A DNA stretch of 62,555 nucleotides, from contig NZ_CAKZYF010000193.1 of assembly GCF_937884665.1 (NCBI RefSeq), positions 1-62,555 of the forward strand, in the 5' to 3' direction. This stretch comes from an uncultured Allomuricauda sp. GTDB taxonomy: Bacteria; Bacteroidota; Bacteroidia; Flavobacteriales; Flavobacteriaceae. Both the position numbers and the translations under genes were made by a program. Shown here one piece after another: positions 45,360 to 53,352 of this stretch. Every line of letters begins with the position of its first letter. Positions within the stretch are counted from its first letter, which is position 1. Under the pieces are notes generated by a model. The model made no database searches. It saw nothing but the letters and a program-made list of their open reading frames with translations, and was not told the origin of the DNA.

Positions 45360-45372
45360 GACAAAGTTTTTA

Positions 45373-45413
45373 TAAAATTAATTATTTAGAAAGAGTCTAA
45401 ATAGTTAATTTTA
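45373..45413. promoter_or_regulatory. Large palindromic operator between divergent genes
   Basis: Two 18-base arms separated by 5 bases are complementary at 17 of 18 positions (only 45,382/45,404 mismatched). The core is ATTTAGA-AAGAG-TCTAAAT (45,384-45,402). It ends 14 bp before the ATG of the acyl-CoA dehydrogenase (45,359) and 10 bp before that of the plus-strand gene (45,423), so one bound repressor would cover both promoters. The TTAGA-N5-TCTAA core also occurs upstream of hupS. Without T-tracts after a GC stem it is not a terminator. Confidence 0.6.
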
Positions 45414-45422
45414 CATAAAAGA

Positions 45423-45899
45423 ATGTACATGGATACTATCACTTTTCAACTGATCAACTCCAAAGTCGAGGATTATATGACCACTGGTATCCGTATTAAC
45501 CAGTGTGATTTACGGGATATATTGTCTTCTTATGAAATAGAACAGGTAACTGATTACGAAGATTACAATATGGTGGGAGCTTATGAAGGGATTTCTGCCT
45601 TTATCGCCTTTCATTTGCACAGACACTTTTTAAAAGAAACCGTAAACGAGTATTTACAATCCGATAATCGATATACCCTCTTTGAATACGCCCATTCGGG
45701 CATTCCCGGAGAACATACCGTAGCCTGCCATATCCATATTTATGAAGATAGGGTGGAGTGGACCAATTTCATCAATTGTTCCATATTCCTCAAGAAGTGT
45801 TTTGCATATCCCGAACTAAAATTTTGTTTTGACCGTCAACAGTATGAAAAGGCAATTGAAGAAATTACCATAAATGAAATCAAGAGGCTCTATACCTAG
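45423..45899 (+). CDS. Hypothetical protein (158 aa)
   Basis: An unrecognised, acidic, soluble 158-residue protein with no signal peptide. It has alternating strands and helices (FIAFHLHRHFLKETVNEYL, HTVACHIHIYEDRVEWTNFINCSIF) with several His and Cys. ATG 45,423 and ATG 45,429 are both possible starts. It is divergent from the acyl-CoA dehydrogenase and shares its palindromic control region. The 190 bp after it (45,900-46,089) hold no convincing gene. Confidence 0.65.
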   Translation: MYMDTITFQLINSKVEDYMTTGIRINQCDLRDILSSYEIEQVTDYEDYNMVGAYEGISAFIAFHLHRHFLKETVNEYLQSDNRYTLFEYAHSGIPGEHTVACHIHIYEDRVEWTNFINCSIFLKKCFAYPELKFCFDRQQYEKAIEEITINEIKRLYT

Positions 45900-46089
45900 T
45901 TTTTGAAAAATGGTGGTCGGATCGCTGCAAAATTTAGTCCATTTCGTAAGGATATGTCACCTAGTATATGCGTAGCGAAAAACCCGGAACATTTTATGAA
46001 GCACTTTGGCAATGCCCGTGATACATTCTACAAATTTGGACAGTTTTCAACTATCTAGGGTCCTTAATATTAATTGAAAAAAATTAGCT

Positions 46090-47844
46090 ATGAAACAACC
46101 AAAGCACAGTACGAATATTTCAAACGTTCTTGTCATCGGAAGTGGTGGCGCAGGCCTACGTGCTGCGATTGAAGCCAAACTATCTGGAGTAGAGGTCATT
46201 GTAATTGGAAAAAGACCCAAAGAGGATGTGCACACTGTTCTGGCCGCAGGAGGTATTAACGCGGCATTCGGCCATGTGGACCCACAAGACTCTTGGCAAC
46301 AACATTTTGCCGATACCATGATTGAAGGGTATCACTTATCTGAACCAAGAATGGTAGAACTTATGGCCAAAGAAGCTCCCGAGCTTGTTCAGGAAATTGA
46401 AGGCTGGGGAGCCAATTTTGCCAAACTTGAAAATGGTAAAATAGATCAACGCTTTTTTGGAGCACACACGTATAGAAGAACCTGTTATTCTGGAGATTAC
46501 ACAGGACGTTCCATACTGAATACTCTTTTAAAAAAGGCCCGGGAACTGAAAATACCTATTCTTGATTCTCAGTATGTCACGGAACTTTTGGTACATGACC
46601 ATCTCTGTTTTGGCGCAATGACCTTTAACATCAAAAATGGCGAACGCACCGTATTTTTAGCAGATTCCACGATTTTGGCGGCCGGAGGGCATACGCGTAT
46701 TTGGCGAAAAAGTTCCTCGCGAAGAAATGAAAATACCGGTGATGGTTTCTACTTGGGACTAAAAGCGGGATGCGTTCTTACAGATATGGAACTGGTACAA
46801 TTCCATCCCACTGGAATGGTGATTCCCGAAGAAATAGCAGGAACCCTGGTCACTGAGGCGGTTCGCGGTGAAGGAGGGTACCTTATTAATGGGAAGGGCG
46901 AGCGATTTATGGAAAAGTATGACCCGGAGCGCATGGAGCTTTCGACCCGTGATCGTGTGGCCATGGCAAATTATTTGGAAATAATCGAAGGGAGATCCAC
47001 TCCAAATGGAGGGGTTTATTTGGATATCAGTCATCGGGAAAAAGACTTTATCATTGAAAAGTTACCAAGAATGTATCGTCAATTTTTGGACACGCTTATG
47101 ATAGACATTTCTGAGAAACCAATGGAAGTGGCCCCTACTGCGCATTATTCCATGGGAGGTATTTCCGTAGATGCAGATACCCATGGGACGGGCATAGAAG
47201 GTCTTTTTGCTGCTGGAGAAGTAACCGGGGGCCTTCATGGTGCCAACAGACTTGGCGGGAATTCGTTGGCGGAAATCCTTATTTTCGGTAAAAGGGCCGG
47301 TCATCATGCTACGCAACGTTCTTTGACCTTGGATGTGCAACATCGGTCCAGAAAGGTCATCCAAAAGGCCCACGACAAAATAGACGGCTTTCTTAAAAAC
47401 GGCAGTGAGGTGGCAAGACCGTTACAGCGCGAACTCCGAAACATTATGTGGGAGCACTGTGGAGTAGTGCGAAGCGAGGAGAAATTAAAGACCGGACTTA
47501 ATTTGGTAAATCAGCTGAAGGATTCGCTTGCCTTGTTGGATGTACGACCTGATTCCGAAGGCTACGAAGATTTGATGTTGGCCTTTGACCTGGAAGGTGC
47601 ACTGATGGCAGCCGAGGCGACAATGCTCGGTGCAAGAGCCCGAAAGGAAAGCCGAGGCGCACACCAACGCTCGGATTTTACGCATACCGATGACGAGCAT
47701 CTTTTAAATTATACTGTTACTTTGAATACTAATGGCGACTTGAACTTAAGCAAGAAGTCATTGGATGTAATGGAAGAGCACCTAAAAGCCATAATTGACG
47801 ATACTACAGAAATAAGCGATTTTAAGGGGATGTTGTTGGAGTGA
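46090..47844 (+). CDS. SdhA/FrdA-like flavoprotein, orphan
   Basis: The 584-residue FAD protein belongs to the succinate dehydrogenase/fumarate reductase/aspartate oxidase family. Visible motifs are the dinucleotide fold VIGSGGAGLRAAIEAKLSG (about 16-34), the covalent-FAD His region VHTVLAAGGINAAFG, RRTCYSGDYTGRSI, the substrate region ELVQFHPTGM, the catalytic Arg in TEAVRGEGGYL, and HYSMGGISVD and GLHGANRLGGNSLAEI. No iron-sulfur or membrane partner (sdhB/C) is adjacent, so it may be a soluble fumarate reductase-like enzyme, an aspartate oxidase relative, or use subunits encoded elsewhere. Confidence 0.85.
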   Translation: MKQPKHSTNISNVLVIGSGGAGLRAAIEAKLSGVEVIVIGKRPKEDVHTVLAAGGINAAFGHVDPQDSWQQHFADTMIEGYHLSEPRMVELMAKEAPELVQEIEGWGANFAKLENGKIDQRFFGAHTYRRTCYSGDYTGRSILNTLLKKARELKIPILDSQYVTELLVHDHLCFGAMTFNIKNGERTVFLADSTILAAGGHTRIWRKSSSRRNENTGDGFYLGLKAGCVLTDMELVQFHPTGMVIPEEIAGTLVTEAVRGEGGYLINGKGERFMEKYDPERMELSTRDRVAMANYLEIIEGRSTPNGGVYLDISHREKDFIIEKLPRMYRQFLDTLMIDISEKPMEVAPTAHYSMGGISVDADTHGTGIEGLFAAGEVTGGLHGANRLGGNSLAEILIFGKRAGHHATQRSLTLDVQHRSRKVIQKAHDKIDGFLKNGSEVARPLQRELRNIMWEHCGVVRSEEKLKTGLNLVNQLKDSLALLDVRPDSEGYEDLMLAFDLEGALMAAEATMLGARARKESRGAHQRSDFTHTDDEHLLNYTVTLNTNGDLNLSKKSLDVMEEHLKAIIDDTTEISDFKGMLLE

Positions 47845-47893
47845 ATTCTGAGATAGAAAGGGTTAGGTTTAATTCGCTTAAAAAGCTATCAAT

Positions 47894-48187
47894 TTAATTT
47901 TTGAGCAGTTGTCTCGCTTTATTTACCATTGCGATTAGAGCCGGTCTAAATTCTTGGGGGCTTTCCAGTTTTTTTTCAAAAGGTAGTGTTATGTACTGCT
48001 CTTTTTGGTTTGGAAGATGAACGAGCAATTCCATCCCACTGGAATGGTAGTCCATGACGGTTACGTCCTCGACGTCTCGAAATGGGGTCAACGTTTTTAC
48101 GATTTGAATCATTTCCAACCTGTGGTCCTCGTTTACGTGGTTTATGGCATAGTCCACAAATTTGCGATTATCAAAAGGTTCTTTCAT
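47894..48187 (-). CDS. DUF2470-family small protein (97 aa)
   Basis: The sequence VDYAINHVNEDHRLEMIQIVKTL ... VTVMDYHSSGMELLVHLP matches DUF2470, the C-terminal domain of HugZ-type haem-utilisation proteins, here as a stand-alone 97-residue protein. It lies 69 bp after the flavodoxin gene on the same strand. A role in haem or iron handling is inferred from the family and neighbours. Confidence 0.75.
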   Translation of the reverse strand: MKEPFDNRKFVDYAINHVNEDHRLEMIQIVKTLTPFRDVEDVTVMDYHSSGMELLVHLPNQKEQYITLPFEKKLESPQEFRPALIAMVNKARQLLKN

Positions 48188-48256
48188 TTCATTTTCGGAT
48201 GGTTGTCCTGTTTATTTGATTTCCTTTTCTTGAGCTATCAGGATTTTATTCGATAT

Positions 48257-48778
48257 TCAGGCCATAGCCTTGTACTCTTCCTGTAATTGGACCAGCCACT
48301 TTTCAATTTTTTCCGGAGTTTTTTGGGGTTCGTTGTCCTCATCTAGGGCAAGACCATAGAAAGTGCTGTCATCCTTTAGTCCTTTTGAAGCACTAAAATC
48401 ATAATCTTCACTGGGCCAATTGCCAATGATGGTACCTCCGTTCTCTAAAATTACTTCAGAGAGCATGCCTATACCATCCACGAAATAATCATCATATCCC
48501 AATTGGTCCCCAAGACCAAAAATTGCAACAATTTGCTCCGTGAAGTCTATGGTCTTGAAGGTGTCAAAATAGTCTTCCCAATCACTTTGCAAGTCGCCAT
48601 CATACCAGGTGGAAAGACCGATGATCAATAAATCAAACCGGGTAAAGTCTTCAACATTGGCATTACAGACCTCTATTACCTCTATATTTTGCGCCTCGAT
48701 TTTAGCCGCTAGGTCGTTGGTGATTTCTTCTGTTACCCCCGTATCCGACCCATAAATAAATCCTACTGTACCAAGCAT
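48257..48778 (-). CDS. fldA: Flavodoxin, long-chain
   Basis: The 173-residue protein has the FMN phosphate loop YGSDTGVTEEI (about 9-19), the aromatic 50s loop GLSTWYDGDLQSDWEDY and the 90s loop GLGDQLGYDDYFVDGIG, plus the long-chain insertion. It is a low-potential electron carrier that usually replaces ferredoxin when iron is scarce. It lies 35 bp after the interrupted ferredoxin/flavodoxin-NADP reductase gene, its natural partner, which suggests an iron-stress operon. Confidence 0.93.
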   Translation of the reverse strand: MLGTVGFIYGSDTGVTEEITNDLAAKIEAQNIEVIEVCNANVEDFTRFDLLIIGLSTWYDGDLQSDWEDYFDTFKTIDFTEQIVAIFGLGDQLGYDDYFVDGIGMLSEVILENGGTIIGNWPSEDYDFSASKGLKDDSTFYGLALDEDNEPQKTPEKIEKWLVQLQEEYKAMA

Positions 48779-48813
48779 GTGAACGTACCGATAATTAATA
48801 AAAATGGATTGTA

Positions 48814-49875
48814 TTATTTTATGGCCTTTACCACGGCCTTTTTCGCTTCTTTGGAAGAACCATCAAAACCATGTACTCCCCCGACCGTAGTGTATTTTAA
48901 GACGTACTTTTTATTTGGGTTTATGATATTGTACGCATATTGGCACATCACAGCCGCTTCATGGAATCCGGAGAGGATAAGCTTTAGCTTGCCCTCATAG
49001 GTATTGACATCCCCTATGGCGAAAACACCAGGTATGTTGGTCTGGTAGTCCTTGGCATTGTTCACCTTGATGGCGTTTTTTTCAATCTCCAATCCCCAGT
49101 CGGCGATGGGTCCCAATTTGGGGGACAACCCAAAAAGTGGAATGAAGTAATCCGTTTTTACTTTTATGCTTTAGCCTTCGTCCCCATTTTGTTTTATGGT
49201 AACTGTATCCAATCTACCATTACCGCTAATAGAGACAACTTCAGAGGGTGTATGTAATTTTATTTTTCCTTTTTTGGCCAGTTCGGAAGCTTTCTCCACG
49301 GAATCCAAGGCTCCTCTAAACTCATTTCTTCGATGGACCAAGTATACTTCTTCGGCCACGTCAGATAGGAAGATGGACCAGTCCAAGGCTGAGTCTCCAC
49401 CTCCTGCAATGACCACTTTTTTATTGCGGTACACCTCTGGGTCCTTGATCATATAAGAAACCCCATTATCTTCAAACTGGGTCAAATTTTCCAACTGGGG
49501 TTTTCTGGGTTCAAAACAACCCAGACCTCCGGCAATCACAACAACCGGGGCATTGTGCTCTGTTCCTTTATCGGTTGTGACCGTAAACGAGCCATCTTCC
49601 AGTTTCTTTAAAGTTTCAGCGCGTTCCCCAAGAGTGAAGCCAGGTTCAAAAGGTTTGATCTGTTCCATTAACCTATCCACCAAATCTCCAGCGAGTATTT
49701 CCGGATAGGCTGGAATGTCGTAAATGGGTTTTTTGGGATAAATTTCGGCACACTGTCCTCCTGGCATCGGCAATGAATCAATAAGATGGCATCGCAGTTT
49801 CAACAATCCAGCTTCAAACACGGTGAAAAGACCTGTTGGTCCGGCACCTATGATCAGCATATCTGTCTTTATCAT
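48814..49875 (-). pseudogene. Ferredoxin/flavodoxin-NADP reductase (TrxR-like) interrupted by an in-frame TAA
   Basis: A single reading frame of 354 codons encodes a thioredoxin-reductase-like ferredoxin-NADP+ reductase. The FAD motif is IIGAGPTGLFTVFEAGL (about 7-23), the NADP motif VVIAGGGDSALDWSIFLS, and the C-terminal FAD block IPGVFAIGDVNTYEGKLKLILSGFHEAA. The frame is broken once, by TAA at 49,171-49,173, between NGDEG and SIKVKTDYFIPLFGLSPKLG. The frame and family homology continue on both sides, and full length is normal for the family. It is either a recent nonsense mutation or a sequence error; TAA rules out selenocysteine or pyrrolysine. If real, the 234-residue N-terminal product would lack the C-terminal FAD-contact segment. 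It heads the operon with flavodoxin and DUF2470. Confidence 0.75.
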
Positions 49876-49963
49876 AGTACTTCTTTTCCTTATTCTTTAT
49901 TCTAACCTTATTGTTCTTTGGTTGTTGTTCTTATCTCGTTTTCTTTGAAATTACAAAGAGGTA

Positions 49964-49971
49964 CAAAGGTA
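49964..49971 (-). promoter_or_regulatory. Candidate promoter of the reductase-flavodoxin operon
   Basis: TACCTTTG on the minus strand fits the TAnnTTTG -7 element, with a TTTG 24 nt upstream. It would give a leader of about 80 nt before the ATG at 49,875. The rest of 49,876-50,109 shows no gene. Confidence 0.35.
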
Positions 49972-50109
49972 TTTTAAAGCTTCCAATGATAACCCCAAAT
50001 GGATTAAAAACCTAAAGAAAACCGAATGTTTTCATTGCGTTACAAGTTTTTTAACAGCATTTTTCGAATACCGTGGTTTGGTAACAAGTTGGGATATGCT
50101 CTTGAAGCA

Positions 50110-50823
50110 TTACCCGTTGCCAATATGTTCATTTTTTATTCCGTAAGTACCTACATTTGAACCTTTGTCATTTTTACGTTTCACCGTTTTTTTAAGGGTC
50201 GCCACCAAATATTCATAGGTTGGTCTCACACCGGTATTGTTGGTTGTATTGGTATTCTTTGTTTGAATATCCATGCTGCTGAATGGGGAAGCAGATACCA
50301 ATTGGGCAAATTCATGGATTGTATAGGAAGCCAACGAAAGGGCAGTTATGGGGGTCTTCTTTACCTCATCCCCTGCCAAAAAAGTAATGACACATCTTCC
50401 ACCGGGTTTGAGTACCCGATACAGTTCTTCTAGAAAGGCATTCGGTTCTTTCCAGAAATAAATGGTATTAATGGTTAGCACCCGGTCAAAAAAATTATGT
50501 ACATAGGGAATATTTTGTCCATCATAATAGGAAAAAAGGGCATTTTTTTCGGTAATAAAGTGCTTGTTTTGTATTTGGGCCTCTTCAATATTGGCCCGCG
50601 AAGAATCAAGCCCAAAGTATTTTAGCTCAGGGGCTTGTTCCATGAGCAGCGGTAGATGACCTCCCTCTTTTGGACCTAGCTCAAGAACCCTGTTCCTTTT
50701 TTTTAGCCGTAGTGCGGCCAAAGAGTCTATGATAATGGTTTTGTTTATCCCATACGTATTCGGTTCTCCGGTACCATCGGTCTGTGGGAAAAAAACATTT
50801 TGTTTACTTGCCGTTGTTTCCAT
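50110..50823 (-). CDS. Class I SAM-dependent methyltransferase
   Basis: The 237-residue protein has a Rossmann-type methyltransferase core: NRVLELGPKEGGHLPLL (motif I, about 40-56), KYFGLDSSRANIEEAQ (acidic loop), and LEELYRVLKPGGRCVITFLAGD (motif III). The C-terminal 40 residues are basic and Thr/Asn-rich. It belongs to the UbiE/Methyltransf_11 class and the substrate is unknown. It lies 12 bp after the 117-residue gene upstream, so the two are co-transcribed. Confidence 0.85.
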   Translation of the reverse strand: METTASKQNVFFPQTDGTGEPNTYGINKTIIIDSLAALRLKKRNRVLELGPKEGGHLPLLMEQAPELKYFGLDSSRANIEEAQIQNKHFITEKNALFSYYDGQNIPYVHNFFDRVLTINTIYFWKEPNAFLEELYRVLKPGGRCVITFLAGDEVKKTPITALSLASYTIHEFAQLVSASPFSSMDIQTKNTNTTNNTGVRPTYEYLVATLKKTVKRKNDKGSNVGTYGIKNEHIGNG

Positions 50824-50835
50824 ATCGCACTCTTT

Positions 50836-51189
50836 TTAGGTATCTCCAATCCCAGCAATGAGCTCGTTTTGTTGTAGCGTATCGTTCATATCCAGAACGA
50901 ACAGTGTGCCTTTGATCAAGTCCTCGAGACCATCGAGAATGGGTTTGTCTACTTTCAAGCAAACGTCAACAATCGGATTGATACACCAGATTTTATCCCG
51001 TTTCCCCCCACACTCGGGACAATGGCAAGGTTCATAGGATTTTTGAACAGTGCGCAGCAGGTGTTCAATGTCTTCCCTGGACATGAAAATACCGACCGTA
51101 TCAACGATCAATTGCAAAGTGCAATCTGGATTGGGACTGTGGGATACGCTGTATACCGCCCCTTGATTGTTCTTGTATATGACCTCCAT
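50836..51189 (-). CDS. Small hypothetical protein with Cys cluster, DUF6686-like
   Basis: A 117-residue soluble protein with a central CHCPECGGKRDKIWC cluster that could bind zinc or iron. Overall pattern (GAVYSVSH.. beta hairpin, SREDIEHLLRTVQ helix, Cys/basic linker, LDGLEDLIKGTLFVLD helix) resembles the equal-length protein encoded divergently at 51,482. I consider them distant paralogues of the DUF6686 type, but this needs a profile search. A degenerate TTTAGA-like dyad lies upstream at 51,228-51,244. Confidence 0.6.
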   Translation of the reverse strand: MEVIYKNNQGAVYSVSHSPNPDCTLQLIVDTVGIFMSREDIEHLLRTVQKSYEPCHCPECGGKRDKIWCINPIVDVCLKVDKPILDGLEDLIKGTLFVLDMNDTLQQNELIAGIGDT

Positions 51190-51481
51190 AAATCAATTTC
51201 TATAAAGCACGTCAAAATTAATCATTATTTTTAATCAATCTAAATAAGAATAGTTTAAATTTATCTTTTGAAATAAATTTTTTGGCGTCAGGATACGGAG
51301 TTTCACAAGCGTTGAAATTTTAAGTGTCTTTAGACATTGATTCTTGCGTCATTTTTTGAATTTCATGGATGAATGCGAATAGGTAGAACTGGTATGGGGA
51401 GGATTACATTTCCATTGAATTGTCAATCTATTTAGAGTATATATGGGCCTGGGAATTTTAAAAGAAATAGTCCAATAGGTA

Positions 51482-51835
51482 ATGTGTCATAGTTTTATCA
51501 TACTTTCTAAAAATGAAGACGGGAGGCTCCTCTATTGCAGAACCTGCAAAGTATACCAACTTTATTTTAATAATCTTTATTTAGAACTTTCGCAAAAGGA
51601 ATTGGAGACTTTTAAAAGTTATCTTTCGGAGATTGACATTCATTTTTGGGAATCATGTCCCAACAGGGCCGCTTTAAAACGTCGGATTCCCATACCTACC
51701 ATGCAGCGCAACCTGATACTTACCTTTTGCAAGCAAGAACTTCAATCTTTAAAAGATATTGTTTTTGAAAATACGATAAGTCCTGACAGATCTATTACCG
51801 CTTCGGAGATTGACTATCACCAGATTTTGAATTGA
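51482..51835 (+). CDS. DUF6686-like small protein (117 aa)
   Basis: The 117-residue protein begins MCHSFIILSKNEDGRLLYCRTCKVYQLYFNNLYLELS, with an N-terminal Cys and a CRTC pair, followed by a helix (KELETFKSYLSEI), a basic linker (RAALKRRIPIP) and a second helical segment (FCKQELQSLKDIVFEN). This layout fits the flavobacterial DUF6686 family, of unknown function. It is divergent from a similar-looking gene (50,836-51,189). The 292 bp between them are AT-rich and hold no other gene. Confidence 0.65.
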   Translation: MCHSFIILSKNEDGRLLYCRTCKVYQLYFNNLYLELSQKELETFKSYLSEIDIHFWESCPNRAALKRRIPIPTMQRNLILTFCKQELQSLKDIVFENTISPDRSITASEIDYHQILN

Positions 51836-51930
51836 CAGATTAGAAAAAAGCCCAAAATATGTAAAGAAGGATTTAGGAAATCCACCTGAAAAAGGTAAGG
51901 TCAAAAACTTAAGTTTGAGTTAGTTTATGG

Positions 51931-51964
51931 TAAAGGTCGGAACTGAAGCTAGTTTCCGGCCTTT
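51931..51964 (+). terminator. Terminator-like hairpin after the DUF6686-like gene
   Basis: AAAGGTCGGAA (51,932-51,942) pairs with TTCCGGCCTTT (51,954-51,964) with one G-T pair and an 11-nt loop. It is followed by ATGTTT, a weak T tract. It lies about 95 bp after the stop at 51,835 and is the likely transcript end. No gene was seen in 51,836-52,138. Confidence 0.5.
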
Positions 51965-52030
51965 ATGTTTCAAGTTGTTGAATCTCACTGTCCCAAGGGA
52001 CTTTCCGCTCTAAAGAAACCAGTTCTCTTA

Positions 52031-52113
52031 TTTTAAACTATTCTAAATATAAATTATTGAAAATCAATAATTTGGATTGATTCTTTTTAAAGTTAAGCTT
52101 AACTTTAAAAAGA
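52031..52113. promoter_or_regulatory. Cluster of three dyads including a perfect 32-bp palindrome
   Basis: Upstream of the Fur-like ORF lie three symmetrical elements. The first is TTTTAA-ACTAT-TCTAAA at 52,031-52,047, a partial match to the TTTAGA-N5-TCTAAA motif seen elsewhere in the window. The second is AAATTATTG-N5-CAATAATTT at 52,051-52,073, a perfect 9-5-9 repeat. The third is a perfect 32-bp palindrome at 52,082-52,113 centred on AAGCTT with core AAGTTAAGCTTAACTT and no spacer. It ends 26 bp before the TTG at 52,139. This arrangement suggests an operator array for an autoregulated or multiply regulated promoter. Confidence 0.6.
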
Positions 52114-52138
52114 TTTAAGTGGAATCAATTCTACCTCA

Positions 52139-52435
52139 TTGAAAAACGGCAATAACTTTGAAATTGTAAAAAAGATACTGGACGAGTATTTGATTCAGCA
52201 TGGGCAACGCAAAACCCAAGAACGCTACACAATTTTAAAAGAGATCTATGCTGGAGAAGAACATTTTGATGCGGTAACACTGCATTATCACCTATCCTTA
52301 AAGCAGTTCAAAATAAGTATGGGTACTATCTACAATAACATGAAACTTTTTGAAAAGGCAGGACTTATTACAAAAAACAGGCTAGACAGACGTATGTCCC
52401 AGTATACAAAATCCTTGAAACATAAGTTTTCATGA
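52139..52435 (+). CDS. Fur-family protein reduced to the DNA-binding domain (98 aa)
   Basis: The ORF encodes a winged-helix resembling the N-terminal half of Fur/PerR regulators: ILDEYLIQHGQRKTQERYTILKEIYAGEEHFDAVTLHYHLSLKQFKISMGTIYNNMKLFEKAGLITKN. It stops where the wing ends, so the metal-binding dimerisation domain (usual His-rich site and CxxC) is missing and the length is 98 instead of about 140-160 residues. The only start in frame is TTG at 52,139. No continuation of the family was found in other frames of the next 100 bp. It may be a degenerate gene or a deliberately short DNA-binding competitor. Its upstream region has a remarkable array of palindromes. Confidence 0.65.
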   Translation: MKNGNNFEIVKKILDEYLIQHGQRKTQERYTILKEIYAGEEHFDAVTLHYHLSLKQFKISMGTIYNNMKLFEKAGLITKNRLDRRMSQYTKSLKHKFS

Positions 52436-52647
52436 TTTGGAATCCAATTTGGATTTTGACGTTTCCCAGGAAAATCTTCCCTGGATTCCTATAACCAATA
52501 TACTAACGAAAGATTTCTGAATCCCAGAGGATTTTCTCTAGGCAGGTCACTTGCAGTCCCTGTGTTAAAGTGGTCGAAAATTCAGTTGATTTATAGCGTT
52601 GTCTATGGAGAGTTTGCCTGAGTTTTGAGAACTTTTTTTGAAAAACT

Positions 52648-53352
52648 TTACTTTAAAATAGTATCCATAAAGCGTTCCTTATAGGACCTGCCGATGGGCA
52701 GTTTAACCCCCCCAACAAGATAAACTTGGTTTCCTACAATTTTTTCTATCATTTTTAGGTTGATGATATGCGACTTATGGATGCGATGGAAGCTATCTTT
52801 GGGAAGGATATCCGACCAAAGCCGCAAGGGTTCACTAGAAAGATATTTCTTATCATTCGTGATGATTTCGGTATAGTCTGAATCGGCTGAAATATTTCGA
52901 ATCGTACCAACACCGACCTTAATATGCTCGTGACCGGACTTAATATAGATATCTTTTCGGGTATCTCTCCCTGTAGATTCCTGTAAATTTAGGGGTTGCT
53001 GTCTTTTCTTGTCCGACGCTTTCGATACTGCTTTTACGAACCGTTGGAATGAAAATGGTTTCAACAAATAATCCGTGACATCGAGTTCGTAGCCTTCCAG
53101 AGCATATTCTGAAAATGCGGTGGTCAAGATTACACAAGGTGGATTGGGTATCGTTTTTAGAAAGTCAATTCCGGAAAGCTTCGGCAAGTGGATGTCAAGA
53201 AAAAGCAAATCAACCGCCTCGGACTTCAAATACGCCATGGCCTGTATAGCATTGGAAAAAACACCTTTCAATTCCAAATAACCCAAGTCTTCAATATATT
53301 TTTGAAGAATGCGCTGTGCTGGTGGTTGATCTTCAACGATGATGCATTTCAT
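52648..53352 (-). CDS. LytTR-family response regulator
   Basis: A 234-residue regulator with a receiver domain (KCIIVEDQPPAQRILQKYI, phosphoacceptor Asp in LLFLDIHLPKLSGIDFL, Lys in LLKPFSFQRF) and a C-terminal LytTR DNA-binding domain (YIKSGHEHIKVGV...DYTEIITNDKKYL...FHRIHKSHIINLKMIEKI...LPIGRSYKERFMD). ATG at 53,352 overlaps the kinase stop by 4 bp and starts exactly at the receiver fold, so it is preferred to the upstream ATG at 53,403. It pairs with the kinase encoded immediately upstream. Confidence 0.92.
   Translation of the reverse strand: MKCIIVEDQPPAQRILQKYIEDLGYLELKGVFSNAIQAMAYLKSEAVDLLFLDIHLPKLSGIDFLKTIPNPPCVILTTAFSEYALEGYELDVTDYLLKPFSFQRFVKAVSKASDKKRQQPLNLQESTGRDTRKDIYIKSGHEHIKVGVGTIRNISADSDYTEIITNDKKYLSSEPLRLWSDILPKDSFHRIHKSHIINLKMIEKIVGNQVYLVGGVKLPIGRSYKERFMDTILK

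Noticed and set aside
45903-46055. Possible 51-codon ORF (TTG start) between the hypothetical gene and the SdhA-like gene
   Set aside because: Composition is plausible, but there is only a TTG or an internal ATG start, no recognised family and no packing with neighbours.
49171-49173. Recoded stop (selenocysteine or pyrrolysine) in the reductase
   Set aside because: The codon is TAA, which neither system uses, and no reductase of this family needs such a residue here.
52465-52485. Second hairpin resembling the terminator of the candidate small RNA (CCAGGAA..TTCCCTGG)
   Set aside because: Similarity is limited to a short CCAGG/CCTGG stem, and there is no T tract or promoter box at the right distance.
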